A DNA stretch of 64,000 nt from UBA7672 sp030824255 (GTDB taxonomy: Bacteria; Pseudomonadota; Alphaproteobacteria; Caulobacterales; Hyphomonadaceae): NCBI GenBank assembly GCA_942493305.1, contig OW818686.1:868001-932000 (forward strand), given 5' to 3'. Below are positions 45,446 through 53,911 of the stretch, in pieces (position 1 is the first letter of the stretch; every line of letters begins with the position of its first letter). Position numbers and translations under genes: made by a program. The notes under the pieces were generated by a model. The model was not told the DNA's origin. It saw only the letters and a list, made by a program, of their open reading frames with translations, and made no database searches.

Positions 45446-46801
45446 CTAAAGCCGTTCAAGCCGCGCAATGAAGAAAGCGTCGGAATTCATGGCGGTTCGT
45501 TGTCTTTCCACATCGGTTGCGGCGCCAGAGACACGCTCGCCGCCGGGAAGCGTCAGCAGATCTCCATCAACCGTTAACCCCGCCTCAAAACCGGGGACCT
45601 CCTCGGGCGTCACCGGCACACGCCGCCAGCCGCCATCGGCAAGCGCGCCAGCGATGACATCACGCCCCTCTTCCGGCATCGGCGTGCAAACCGCATAGAC
45701 CAGCCGCCCGCCCGGCTTCAGCATTTCACCCGCGGCATCGAGCAGCCCGCGCTGCACCGACGGAAAGCGCATCAGGTCCTTCGGATCACGTCGCCACACG
45801 CCCTCGGGATGCCGCCGCACGATGCCAAGCGCCGAACACGGCGCATCGAGCAGCACGGCGTCCAGCAGCTCCGGCGGCCGCCAGGTGCGCGCGTCCTCTT
45901 CGACAATCTCCATATCGAGCTTTGCGCGCTCGGCATTCTCCCGCAGCCGCTTGATGCGTTGCTTGGAGATATCGACCGCAAACAGCTTCGCCCCCGCCGC
46001 CGCCACCTGTAGCGCCTTGCCCCCCGGCGCAGCGCAAAGATCAGCCACCGCCTTGCCGTTGACATCGCCCAGCAGTTTCGCCGGAATCGACGCCGCTGAA
46101 TCCTGCACCCACCACTTGCCCTGGAAATATCCGGGCAGTGTCGTGAGCCCCGTTCCGCCCAGCCGGCGCAGCGAGCCATTCGGCAGAAGCTCAGCCTCCA
46201 GCTGCTCGGCCCATTCCTCGCCATTCTCGCCATGGCGAAGCGTGAGGTCGAACGGCGGCTCGTCCAGCTGCGCCAAGGCAAGCGCGGTCGCCGTCTCGAC
46301 GCCCAACGCCGCCTTCATTCGCCCCGCCAGCCATTCAGGCCAGACAGACACAGCTGGCGCGGTGTGAAACGCATCCGCCTCGCGTACAGCCCGACGCAGA
46401 ACAGCGTTCACCAGGCCGCTGCCGCGCTGGGCCCTGTTCCAGTTGTTCGCCGCCTCCACCGTCGCCGAGACAGCCGCGTGCTCCGCCACATTCAGCAGCC
46501 AGAGCTGCGCGGCGCCCACGCGAAGCAGCGCCAGCACCGGCGGCTGCAGTTCGGCCAGCGGGCGCGCCAGCATTCCGCCCAGCGCCCAATCGATCCGCCC
46601 AGCGCCACGCAGCGCCGCCCCCGCCATCGCCCGCGCAAAGCCTCGGTCAGCGCCTTCAAGGCGGGTAAAGGCGCGGCTCTTGTCCATCGCCACGTCGAAC
46701 TCGACGCCGCCTTCCATGGTGGCCAGCACAAGTTCGGCTGCAGCCAAACGGCTTTCCCAACCCGCGACCGGCGTGTGTGCATTATCTGAAGTACGTGACA
46801 T
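45446..46801 (-). CDS. rsmB: 16S rRNA (cytosine-C5) methyltransferase RsmB
   Basis: About 451 residues from the ATG at 46801 (a GTG at 46837 is possible). The N-terminal NusB-like domain (NVAEHAAVSATVEAANNW, GLVNAVLRRAVRE) is followed by a SAM-dependent domain with DLCAAPGGKALQVAAAG. The two catalytic cysteines lie in LLDAPCSALGIVRRHPEG and VYAVCTPMPEEG. It methylates C967 of 16S rRNA. Confidence 0.94.
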   Translation of the reverse strand: MSRTSDNAHTPVAGWESRLAAAELVLATMEGGVEFDVAMDKSRAFTRLEGADRGFARAMAGAALRGAGRIDWALGGMLARPLAELQPPVLALLRVGAAQLWLLNVAEHAAVSATVEAANNWNRAQRGSGLVNAVLRRAVREADAFHTAPAVSVWPEWLAGRMKAALGVETATALALAQLDEPPFDLTLRHGENGEEWAEQLEAELLPNGSLRRLGGTGLTTLPGYFQGKWWVQDSAASIPAKLLGDVNGKAVADLCAAPGGKALQVAAAGAKLFAVDISKQRIKRLRENAERAKLDMEIVEEDARTWRPPELLDAVLLDAPCSALGIVRRHPEGVWRRDPKDLMRFPSVQRGLLDAAGEMLKPGGRLVYAVCTPMPEEGRDVIAGALADGGWRRVPVTPEEVPGFEAGLTVDGDLLTLPGGERVSGAATDVERQRTAMNSDAFFIARLERL

Positions 46802-46846
46802 CGGGGGGCTGGTAGCCCTTCGGGCCACGCCTGTCACGGGGAGGCG

Positions 46847-47506
46847 TTACTGCCCGATAAGCTTCTGCAGCGCGCCCAGCAGGCCCTCGAAACGTAGCCC
46901 AGCGTCCGTCACGGCCAGCGCATAGGCCGGACCGCCCGCATGCGCCTTGGGCTGGTGCCTGTCCGTCTCGACCGTCACCGAGAAATCGCCCGGCCCATAT
47001 GTCCCGACGCCATCGGAGTATTCGCCGTAAACGCACAGCGTCAGTTCGCGACCCTTGTGGGTGTGCCGGGGCACGGCCTGACCGGCCTCCAGCCGGATGA
47101 TCTCAGCCTTGGCGCCGTTCGCCATGGCGAGGTCAAGGCTGCGAATGCCCGGCCCGATCGTCTTCCAGGAGCGCCTGGCTTCAGCATCGAGCATGGCCTC
47201 GCGCAGGACTACGGGAAGCCCGCCAAGCTCTGGATAAACCGGCTTGCGCACGGCCCGCGCGCCGCCGCGTTCGATCGCGGCCAAAACCATGTCGAGCGCG
47301 CTGGCGGACATCTCGGCCGGCGTCTCGGTCTCCAGTGAAGCTCCGGCAAGCGCATCGCCCTCGGCTTCCGAGATTCCCCTCATCTCCATGAGGGTATCAA
47401 GGAATAGCCGCAGCCCAGGCTGCGCCCGTCCCGAGGCCAGCGCGGCCCGGGTTGCTTCGTCCATTTCCGTGTTCTGCGTGACCCTGATCATCTCCGTTCC
47501 CGTCAA
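46847..47506 (-). CDS. ChrR-like cupin anti-sigma factor lacking the N-terminal zinc ligands
   Basis: 219 residues. The C-terminal cupin keeps its metal motif (PRHTHKGRELTLCVYGEYSD, HQPKAH). The N-terminal part aligns with the anti-sigma domain of ChrR, but the usual HxxxCxxC is replaced by LFLDTLMEMRG, with no cysteines. It follows the ECF sigma gene by 57 bp, the standard RpoE-ChrR order. In Rhodobacter ChrR releases RpoE on singlet oxygen. The start may be TTG at 47506, with a GGGGG site, or ATG at 47491. Confidence 0.86.
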   Translation of the reverse strand: MTGTEMIRVTQNTEMDEATRAALASGRAQPGLRLFLDTLMEMRGISEAEGDALAGASLETETPAEMSASALDMVLAAIERGGARAVRKPVYPELGGLPVVLREAMLDAEARRSWKTIGPGIRSLDLAMANGAKAEIIRLEAGQAVPRHTHKGRELTLCVYGEYSDGVGTYGPGDFSVTVETDRHQPKAHAGGPAYALAVTDAGLRFEGLLGALQKLIGQ

Positions 47507-47563
47507 ATCGCCCCCTTGTCTCGAATGCTACGCGCGTCAGGCGCGGCTGGATCATGCGTCGCG

Positions 47564-48175
47564 TCACTCATCGCCCAGCCGCACCTTCATCTTCGCAAAC
47601 GCAAGCCTTATGCGGGATTTGACGGTGCCCAGCGGCACGCCGAGTTTCTCCGCGATCTCGCGATGGGACAGGCCTTCATAGAAAGCCAGCTTCAGGAGGC
47701 CCACCTGCTCTTCGGGCAGGTCCTTCATCGCCGCCCGCACGCGCGTCTCTGTCTCCATGGCTTCGACGCGGGCATCGGGGGCCTCGACGCCCGATGGCAG
47801 GATCATGGGCTCTTCCGGATCGAGATCCGGCCGCTTGGCGCGGCGGAAGACATCGATCCGGCGATTACGAGCGATCCGAAAAATCCACGTCGACACAGAC
47901 GCCTGCGAGCGGTCGAACAGCCCGGCCTTGCGCCAGACATTCACCATCACGTCCTGCGAGATCTCCTCGGCCTGCGCATTACTGGAGCCCAGCCGCATCA
48001 GGTAGGATTTCACGCGCGGCGCATAATACCCGAACAGCTCGGCGAAGGCGTCACGGTCCTGCCGATCCGCGATGGCGACAAGCAGATCGGCGAAATGCGC
48101 GCGATCGTCCTCGTCCAGCACATCGCCGGCCGTCCTGCCGCCCTGTCCCTTTACGCCTCTACCGTCCGGTCGCAT
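47564..48175 (-). CDS. ECF sigma factor of the RpoE/ChrR (ECF11-like) type
   Basis: 203 residues from the ATG at 48175, with GGAG just before it. Region 2 is FAELFGYYAPRVKSYLMRLG and AEEISQDVMVNVWRKAGLFD, with WIFRIARNRRIDVFRR; region 4 is EEQVGLLKLAFYEGLSHREI and IAEKLGVPLGTVKSRIRLA. The partner anti-sigma factor is immediately downstream. It is expected to direct a photo-oxidative or peroxide stress response. Confidence 0.93.
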   Translation of the reverse strand: MRPDGRGVKGQGGRTAGDVLDEDDRAHFADLLVAIADRQDRDAFAELFGYYAPRVKSYLMRLGSSNAQAEEISQDVMVNVWRKAGLFDRSQASVSTWIFRIARNRRIDVFRRAKRPDLDPEEPMILPSGVEAPDARVEAMETETRVRAAMKDLPEEQVGLLKLAFYEGLSHREIAEKLGVPLGTVKSRIRLAFAKMKVRLGDE

Positions 48176-48267
48176 GAACTCCGCCAGCCGCCGCACCTGC
48201 CGCAGGTGAAGCCTTGTACGCAAGGGGGACATAGCCGGTTAAGCCGATGCGCAAACAAGTCGCACCT

Positions 48268-48756
48268 TCAGGCCGCGCCGTCGCCCTCATCGTCCACGAC
48301 TACCACGCCCGGGCCGCCATCTTCGGATTCTTCGCGCCGCCCCATCCCGAACAGGTCCATCTGGTTGGGATCAAGCGCCTTTTTCTTGCGTTTTGCCCGC
48401 GCGCCAGCCTTGGTGAAATAGAGATCGTCGGTGTGATCCTCGGCCGGTTCGGCCTCCGCCGGCTGCGGCGCCCGGGGCTTCGGACGCGCCGCAGGCTCCG
48501 CCCCCGGCTTCCAGTACGAGACGGCGACCACCAGCTGGCCCTTTGCGTCCTCGTAAAGCTGCACGAAACCGCGCGATACCCCTGCGTCAGCCTTGGCTTG
48601 CAGCGCCTCGCGCTCGTTCGGCAGAGGCCGCAGCCAGTCGGACACCAGCGCCACCGGCCCCTGCACCAGCTCGCGCGCCTCGGCGATGGTGCGCGCCCCG
48701 CCTTCGGCGTCGAGGGCTTCGCGGGCATTGGCGGCGATGGGGAAAAGCAGAGGCAT
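48268..48756 (-). CDS. Uncharacterised 162-residue protein with basic motif
   Basis: N-terminal half (EARELVQGPVALVSDWLRPL, ALQAKADAGVSRGFVQLYED) looks folded. The C-terminal half is disordered, with KAGARAKRKKKALDPNQMDL and an acidic tail. No signal peptide. It starts 23 bp after mmcB and may be co-transcribed under the same LexA box. Family not recognised. Confidence 0.68.
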   Translation of the reverse strand: MPLLFPIAANAREALDAEGGARTIAEARELVQGPVALVSDWLRPLPNEREALQAKADAGVSRGFVQLYEDAKGQLVVAVSYWKPGAEPAARPKPRAPQPAEAEPAEDHTDDLYFTKAGARAKRKKKALDPNQMDLFGMGRREESEDGGPGVVVVDDEGDGAA

Positions 48757-48779
48757 GAAAACTCGAAAAACGGCAGGAT

Positions 48780-49274
48780 CTAGTCGATGGCAGGTTCTGC
48801 TGAGGAAGCACTAACGAATTCACCCACCCGCATCAGTCGCGCCGCCGCCAGGCGCGCAAAAGACAGTGTGACCGCCTTGCGCCGCGCGGCGTTGAGCTGG
48901 ACGGCCACGCAGTCCCGCAGCACCGCCCCGCCAAACCCGTCGCACACCATCAGTCCGCAGGCGTCGGGAATGCGCTCCTTCGGAAAATCGCAATCCACCG
49001 CGAAATAGAACCGGTCGCAGTAGGGCGCATATTCCGGCCATTTCTGGTCTGTCTGGAAATCCTGCAGGCAGGACTTCACCTCGACGATCACGATCTCGCC
49101 ACGCGGCCCCACCGCCATCACATCAGCGCGGCGGCCATTGGCCAGGGTCACTTCCGTCAGCGAGGCCAGCCCGAGTTCGGCGAACATCCTCTGCACGCCG
49201 CGCACGACCTCCGCCGCGCGCCCGTTCGGCACGGGATCGCCAAAAGAGGTCGCGACAAGAGAAACGCTGGCCAT
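48780..49274 (-). CDS. mmcB: MmcB-family DNA repair nuclease-like protein
   Basis: 164 residues. ANGRRADVMAVGPRGEIVIV followed by EVKSCLQDFQTDQKWPEY is the DUF4277/MmcB-type PD-(D/E)xK-like core. MmcB is a known SOS gene required for mitomycin resistance in Caulobacter. The start is just downstream of a perfect LexA box, which supports the assignment. Confidence 0.88.
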   Translation of the reverse strand: MASVSLVATSFGDPVPNGRAAEVVRGVQRMFAELGLASLTEVTLANGRRADVMAVGPRGEIVIVEVKSCLQDFQTDQKWPEYAPYCDRFYFAVDCDFPKERIPDACGLMVCDGFGGAVLRDCVAVQLNAARRKAVTLSFARLAAARLMRVGEFVSASSAEPAID

Positions 49275-49284
49275 GCGCGCGGAA

Positions 49285-49299
49285 GTTCCTGTTAAGTTC
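49285..49299 (-). promoter_or_regulatory. LexA (SOS) box upstream of mmcB
   Basis: GTTC (49285-49288), seven bases, GTTC (49296-49299), ten bases upstream of the mmcB ATG. Same consensus as the imuA box. Confidence 0.88.
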
Positions 49300-49333
49300 T
49301 CTTTATCGCGCCAGACGGCGGCGAGAGCAACCG

Positions 49334-49750
49334 TCAGGTGAGGCGCTTGCCCATGCTGATGATCTCTTCGGTTGAATAGCCGAGCCGCTCATAGAAACCA
49401 GCGACCGCGCTGTTGGCGGCGCGCACCTGCAGGTTGATCTTGGTACAACCAAGCGCCGCCAGCTTCGCCTCCGCCGCGCGCACCAGTTGCTCGCCAATGC
49501 CGCGCCGCCTGTGCGCGGCCAGCACCGAGACCGCATAAAGCCAGCCGCGATGGCCATCATAGCCCGCCATGATCGAACCGGTCACGACGCCCTTGTCTAC
49601 CGCGACCAGGAACAGGTCCGGCTGCACGGCCAGCTTTGCGGGAATTGACACCTCCGCCGCATTCCACGGCGGATCGTTCGGGAAGGCCTCACGCCACAGC
49701 GCGCTCACGCCATCGAAATGCGCGGGCGCGTAGGACGTGATCGCGATCAG
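49334..49750 (-). CDS. GNAT-family N-acetyltransferase, probable CTG start
   Basis: 138 residues. LYAVSVLAAHRRRGIGEQLV is the acetyl-CoA binding motif, and ANSAVAGFYERLGYSTEEI the C-terminal motif. No ATG, GTG or TTG occurs at the expected start; the ATG at 49891 would add 47 residues read out of frame across fkbM. A CTG at 49748-49750, overlapping the fkbM stop as CTGA, gives MIAITSYAPAHFDGVSALW, a typical GNAT beginning. Substrate unknown. Confidence 0.75.
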   Translation of the reverse strand: MIAITSYAPAHFDGVSALWREAFPNDPPWNAAEVSIPAKLAVQPDLFLVAVDKGVVTGSIMAGYDGHRGWLYAVSVLAAHRRRGIGEQLVRAAEAKLAALGCTKINLQVRAANSAVAGFYERLGYSTEEIISMGKRLT

Positions 49751-50568
49751 TTCGTGAAGGCCTTCTTGAACATGCCTTCCGGCAGGCTCGGGCCGCGGCT
49801 CGGATGGATCAGGAAATAATCCTTCCAGCGACGCTTCGGATCGATCTGGGTCGATTCGAACATGTGCGAATTGTCGTCGTTGAGCTGCCACATGCGATAG
49901 CCGAGGCTGATGAAGTAGTCGCGCACCTCATCGCCCGAAGACCCGAAGTTGCGCTGCAGCGAGAACGGATGGATCTCGATCAGAAGGCTCGGCAGGTCGC
50001 GCTCAATGGTTTTCTTGCCGCCTTCGATGAAGCGGATTTCCGCGCCCTCGACGTCGCAACGGATGAAGTCCACGCGCGACAGCTTTTCTGCGGCCATCAG
50101 GCCGTCGAGCGAAACGACCGCGGTCGGCTGGTCGACGAATTCCGTGCGATTGCCGGTCGCCAGCTTCTCGTCGGAGGCGCTGCCGCCCTTGTCCGTCACG
50201 ACGCCATAGGCGCGGCCAAGATGGCCCGACATCTTCTTCGGCACGGATAGCAGCATCGTGCCTTCCTTGGCGCCGATGGCGGCATTGTGCGGATGAACGT
50301 TCTTCAGTTTGTGCCAGCGCAGCAGGCGCGACATGATCGCGTAGGAATAATTCGACGGCTCGTAGACATGGACCACGCCATCCGGCCCGATGTGCTGCGA
50401 GAGAAGGTAGGAGTGGCGCCCGTCCGAGCCGCCGAAGTGCAGGCAGACGTCGCCCGGCTTCACCACCTCTTTCATGTAGGGGGCTTCAGGCTCCCATTTA
50501 CGGTCCTGCTTGTTGCGCTGATAGATGCGCATCGTGGTGGCAAGGTTGCGCAGACCTTCGAAAGACAT
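49747..50568 (-). CDS. FkbM-family methyltransferase
   Basis: 273 residues from the ATG at 50568. VVKPGDVCLHFGGSDGRHSY is the SAM-binding motif I, and VVSLDGLMAAEKLSRVDFIR followed by CDVEGAEIRFIEGG is the FkbM signature. These enzymes O-methylate sugars or small molecules. Coupled to the GNAT gene downstream. Confidence 0.85.
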   Translation of the reverse strand: MSFEGLRNLATTMRIYQRNKQDRKWEPEAPYMKEVVKPGDVCLHFGGSDGRHSYLLSQHIGPDGVVHVYEPSNYSYAIMSRLLRWHKLKNVHPHNAAIGAKEGTMLLSVPKKMSGHLGRAYGVVTDKGGSASDEKLATGNRTEFVDQPTAVVSLDGLMAAEKLSRVDFIRCDVEGAEIRFIEGGKKTIERDLPSLLIEIHPFSLQRNFGSSGDEVRDYFISLGYRMWQLNDDNSHMFESTQIDPKRRWKDYFLIHPSRGPSLPEGMFKKAFTN

Positions 50569-50677
50569 GGACAAGGCAGGAACTCCGGCTGTTGGGCGGT
50601 AGAAAGCGCCTCTCGCGCAAAAAGGGAAGCCCTCAACGTGCATTCCCGGCATTTCGCCGCGCGCATTCGTGCATTAA

Positions 50678-51121
50678 ATGCCTGACATGAGCGACACAGA
50701 ACCCTTGGGCGCCCCCTCTCGCAATCCGTGGGGCCGCGCCCCTTCCCTCGACGACATAGCGGCCATGGCCCATGCGGCGCTGGACACGCTCGAAGAGCCG
50801 TTCCGCACCCATGCCCGGTCCGTCGCGGTCAAGGTCGAGGATTTCGCGGACGACGAAACGCTGAAATCCCTCGGGATGGAGAACCCGTACGAGCTGACCG
50901 GCCTCTATTCCGGCGTGGCGATGACGCTGGAGACGCCGTCAGCCCCCAGTCAGACGCCAGCGATGGTCTGGCTCTACCGCCTGGCCATCCTCGATGAATG
51001 GGCTGCCACCGGCGACATCACGCTGGAGGAGCTGGTCGCCCACGTGGTGATCCACGAATTCGGCCACCATTTCGGCTGGTCCGACGACGAGATCGACGCC
51101 ATCAACGACGCGGAAGACTAG
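50678..51121 (+). CDS. Small zincin metallopeptidase-family protein
   Basis: 147 residues with the conserved HEFGHHFGWSDDEID near the C-terminus (HExxH plus a downstream Asp). Belongs to a small-zincin family common in alphaproteobacteria, cytosolic, role unknown. ATG codons at 50678 or 50687. Its last codons are duplicated in tandem after the stop. Confidence 0.85.
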   Translation: MPDMSDTEPLGAPSRNPWGRAPSLDDIAAMAHAALDTLEEPFRTHARSVAVKVEDFADDETLKSLGMENPYELTGLYSGVAMTLETPSAPSQTPAMVWLYRLAILDEWAATGDITLEELVAHVVIHEFGHHFGWSDDEIDAINDAED

Positions 51122-51162
51122 GCAACGACGCGGAACGCTACCCAACAATGCGGAAAGCCAGG
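51103..51162. repeat. Three 20-bp tandem repeats of the end of the zincin gene
   Basis: CAACGACGCGGAAGACTAGG, CAACGACGCGGAACGCTACC and CAACAATGCGGAAAGCCAGG (51103-51122, 51123-51142, 51143-51162). The first unit holds the native stop TAG; the other two follow it with increasing divergence. Confidence 0.8.
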
Positions 51163-51167
51163 CGCCG

Positions 51168-52118
51168 CTAGGCCATGCCCGCCCGCTCAAGCTGCTCCAC
51201 CAGGTCGGGCGGCACGGGCGAGACATAGGGCGCAACGCCCAGCCGCTCGCGCACCACATCGGTCGGCTCCTTCCAGACGTCCTGCCAATCGACGCCCAGA
51301 AGCTGCGGCGTGCCGCGGCCATGGCGCCAACCGCCCATGGTGATCTCCATCAGCAACGCGAAGCCTTCCGGCCGCCGGATCGCTGCCTTGGCGATGATGA
51401 AGGCCAGGAACTGCGCCGAATAGTTGTGCCCGAACTGCGACATCTGGAAGGCCGATATGCCGACCTCATGCAGCGCCGTCGTGTGATAGCCGCCAACGAT
51501 GTGCCAGAGATCGTGGCACTGCAGGATGCGCACGTTGAGATAATCGAGCGGCGGCGGCAGGTTGGCGAGCCCGAGCGCGTCGCGGTCCAGTACTTCGAGA
51601 TCGAAATTGTTGTCGATGATCTGCCGGTGGAATTCATTCCCCAGCGATCCCTCCGGACACGCCGCCAGCTGCGCCATCGTGAATTTTTCCGGCCAGCCCT
51701 GCGCCACAGCTGCAGGCACGCCAGGATAAGCGAGGCTCGCCCTGCCCGCGCGCGCGCGAAAACTCTCCTCGACGCGATCGCCCAGCGCCGCCGTGCGCAG
51801 GGTGAACGTGCCGGCGTCGGTCTTCACCATGTCGTCGATGAAGGCCCAGTATTCCGGCCACATCTCCGGCAGCGCCCTGCCTGTGCCGCGCGTGAGATCG
51901 ACGGCGCGCGCCTCGTCGCCGAACCAGCCTGCGGACGCTGCGTCGTAGACGTCGATGATAAGCTCAGGCTCGACGAAGCCCGCCCGCGTCAGCAGCGCGG
52001 CAAGATCCGCCGCAGCCGCCATGTCGCCCTGCTTCGCGGCCCGCGCCAGCGCCGCCGGGTCGCCGAGGCCGGTCGCCACGATGGACTCGAACCGCTGGGT
52101 GATTGCGATATCCGGCAT
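51168..52118 (-). CDS. COQ4-family ubiquinone biosynthesis protein
   Basis: 316 residues from the ATG at 52118, which has GGGAGG six bases upstream. HDLWHIVGGYHTTALHEVG is the COQ4 zinc motif. COQ4 proteins are needed for ubiquinone synthesis, with recent evidence of a ring C1 decarboxylation/hydroxylation role. Monocistronic. Confidence 0.88.
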   Translation of the reverse strand: MPDIAITQRFESIVATGLGDPAALARAAKQGDMAAAADLAALLTRAGFVEPELIIDVYDAASAGWFGDEARAVDLTRGTGRALPEMWPEYWAFIDDMVKTDAGTFTLRTAALGDRVEESFRARAGRASLAYPGVPAAVAQGWPEKFTMAQLAACPEGSLGNEFHRQIIDNNFDLEVLDRDALGLANLPPPLDYLNVRILQCHDLWHIVGGYHTTALHEVGISAFQMSQFGHNYSAQFLAFIIAKAAIRRPEGFALLMEITMGGWRHGRGTPQLLGVDWQDVWKEPTDVVRERLGVAPYVSPVPPDLVEQLERAGMA

Positions 52119-52226
52119 GTGCGCCTCCCGCATCAGACAACGAACGGTAGTCCTGCGAGTCGGCCCCTTTCAAGTTCACGCCGCGTCAGCATTGACGCTG
52201 CACCACGCGTGCTGGGACATGGCGTC

Positions 52227-52619
52227 ATGCCTGCCGATCTCGCCGCCCTCATTTTCTGCGCCCTGCTCGCCGCGCTTTGCGTCTTCCAGTTCGCGCTGGC
52301 CCTCGGCGCACCGCTCGGACGCTTTGCCTGGGGCGGCGGTCACGACCGCCTGCCGAGGGGCCTTCGCATCGGCAGCCTCGTCTCCATCGGGATCTACGCG
52401 CTGCTGGGCGCCATCGCGCTGGAACGCGCCGGCGTCGTGCGCGTGCTTGCCGATCCCGCGATCGCGACCATCGGCATGTGGGTGATCGCCGCTTATCTGG
52501 GCCTCGGCGTCGCCATGAATGCGATCTCGCGCTCCAAGCCTGAACGCTACACGATGACGCCGCTGGCGCTCGCGCTCTGCGGGCTGGCGCTGGTGATTGC
52601 GCTCTCGCCTACGCCCTGA
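52227..52619 (+). CDS. Small integral membrane protein
   Basis: 130 residues from the ATG at 52227 with four hydrophobic segments (LIFCALLAALCVFQFALALG, IGSLVSIGIYALLGAIAL, IGMWVIAAYLGLGVAMNAI, MTPLALALCGLALVIAL). No family recognised. Converges with the sirtuin gene, overlapping by 11 bp. Confidence 0.75.
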   Translation: MPADLAALIFCALLAALCVFQFALALGAPLGRFAWGGGHDRLPRGLRIGSLVSIGIYALLGAIALERAGVVRVLADPAIATIGMWVIAAYLGLGVAMNAISRSKPERYTMTPLALALCGLALVIALSPTP

Positions 52620-53355
52620 GCCGCTGGCCGATATCCTCGACCCACTCCGACACCACCTGTGAGGCGGGTCCGTAGCGCCCTTCCCCGAACACACGCGCAT
52701 TCGCGGACGGCTCCAGATTCAGCTCGATCGTGTGCGCGCCGCTCATCCGCGCCTCTTCGACAAAACCCGCTGCCGGATAGACCTCGCCCGACGTTCCGAT
52801 CGACACGAACAGGTCGCACGCCGAGAGCCGGTCGTGGATCATGTCCATGCCGTAGGGCATTTCCCCGAACCACACGACATCGGGACGAAGGCTCCCCACT
52901 GCGCCACAGCTCCAGCATTCCGTGCCGGTGAACAGGTCCTCGTCCCACGGCCCTTTGATGCCGCACGAGGCGCACATCACCTTCTCGAGTTCGCCATGCA
53001 TGTGCAGAAGCGACCGCGATCCCGCCTTCTCGTGCAGGTTGTCGACATTCTGCGTCACCAGCAGCAGCGCTGCGCCCGCCTGTCCCGCCATGCGCTCCAG
53101 CCGCGCCAGGGCCGTGTGGGCCGCATTGGGCGCCGCCTCGCGCAGCGACCGTCTCCGCGCATTGTAGAAATCGTGCACCAGCCTCGGATTGCGCGCGAAG
53201 CCTTCCGGCGTCGCGACGTCTTCCAGACTGTGCTGCGTCCAGATTCCGTCCTTGTCGCGAAACGTCCCCATGCCGCTCTCAGCCGAGACGCCGGCGCCCG
53301 TCAGGACAATGATGTTCCGGAAACTCTTGCGCACGCCCTGGCCCCGATCCCTCAC
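52609..53355 (-). CDS. NAD-dependent protein deacylase (sirtuin)
   Basis: 248 residues. IIVLTGAGVSAESGMGTFRD binds NAD, VTQNVDNLHE and MHGEL carry the catalytic His, and CASCG ... CWSCG holds the zinc. It removes acyl groups from lysines. A GTG at 53334 is an alternative start. Confidence 0.93.
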   Translation of the reverse strand: MRDRGQGVRKSFRNIIVLTGAGVSAESGMGTFRDKDGIWTQHSLEDVATPEGFARNPRLVHDFYNARRRSLREAAPNAAHTALARLERMAGQAGAALLLVTQNVDNLHEKAGSRSLLHMHGELEKVMCASCGIKGPWDEDLFTGTECWSCGAVGSLRPDVVWFGEMPYGMDMIHDRLSACDLFVSIGTSGEVYPAAGFVEEARMSGAHTIELNLEPSANARVFGEGRYGPASQVVSEWVEDIGQRLRA

Positions 53356-53482
53356 ACACCTCCAGCCCCCTCAAGGCAGGATGCACGTCCGCTGCTATAG
53401 AAAATTGAGTATATCCGTCAGGAAGCAGGAAGTCGCCATCGGAGTCCTGCCCAGCGTGGGTCTGATCCGGCGCCGCCTGAAG

Positions 53483-53635
53483 CTAGGGCGCGGCTTCTGC
53501 GGTGCGGGTCTCGGTGAACAGCGACCGCTCGCCCTGAGACAGCATCATTGCGCAGCCCGCAAAGGCCAGCCCCATCACGAGGACAACCATGAGGCGCGAA
53601 ACGAACTTGCTGTTGGCTCCGTCTGTCATGTCCAT
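53483..53635 (-). CDS. 50-residue small membrane or lipoprotein-like protein
   Basis: MDMTDGANSKFVSRLMVVLV then MGLAFAGCAMMLSQGERS, ending AEAAP. One hydrophobic helix with a possible lipobox (FAGC). Open from ATG at 53635 to TAG at 53483. The region is otherwise empty and the composition is protein-like; function unknown. Confidence 0.5.
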   Translation of the reverse strand: MDMTDGANSKFVSRLMVVLVMGLAFAGCAMMLSQGERSLFTETRTAEAAP

Positions 53636-53911
53636 TGCCCTGCATTCTCCATGCCGGGGGAGCCGGCGACCTGAAATGCCGGGGAAATCCCGACCAACCT
53701 GAATCAGTGAACGGATGAGAAATGCTCAGGTTGCGCTGGCGTGGGGCGCTGGCTGGGCTCTTTAGGGACTAAATGGGGCGGACCGGCCACAATGAGACAC
53801 GCATGTGCTTTTGGCGCTGCAACACGTGCTATGCGCCAGAGCCATTCGCCATGACGGCATGACATGGTAAACAGCGCGCCGAACCAGTTCGTGGCGTGCA
53901 AGGCGGGGAAA

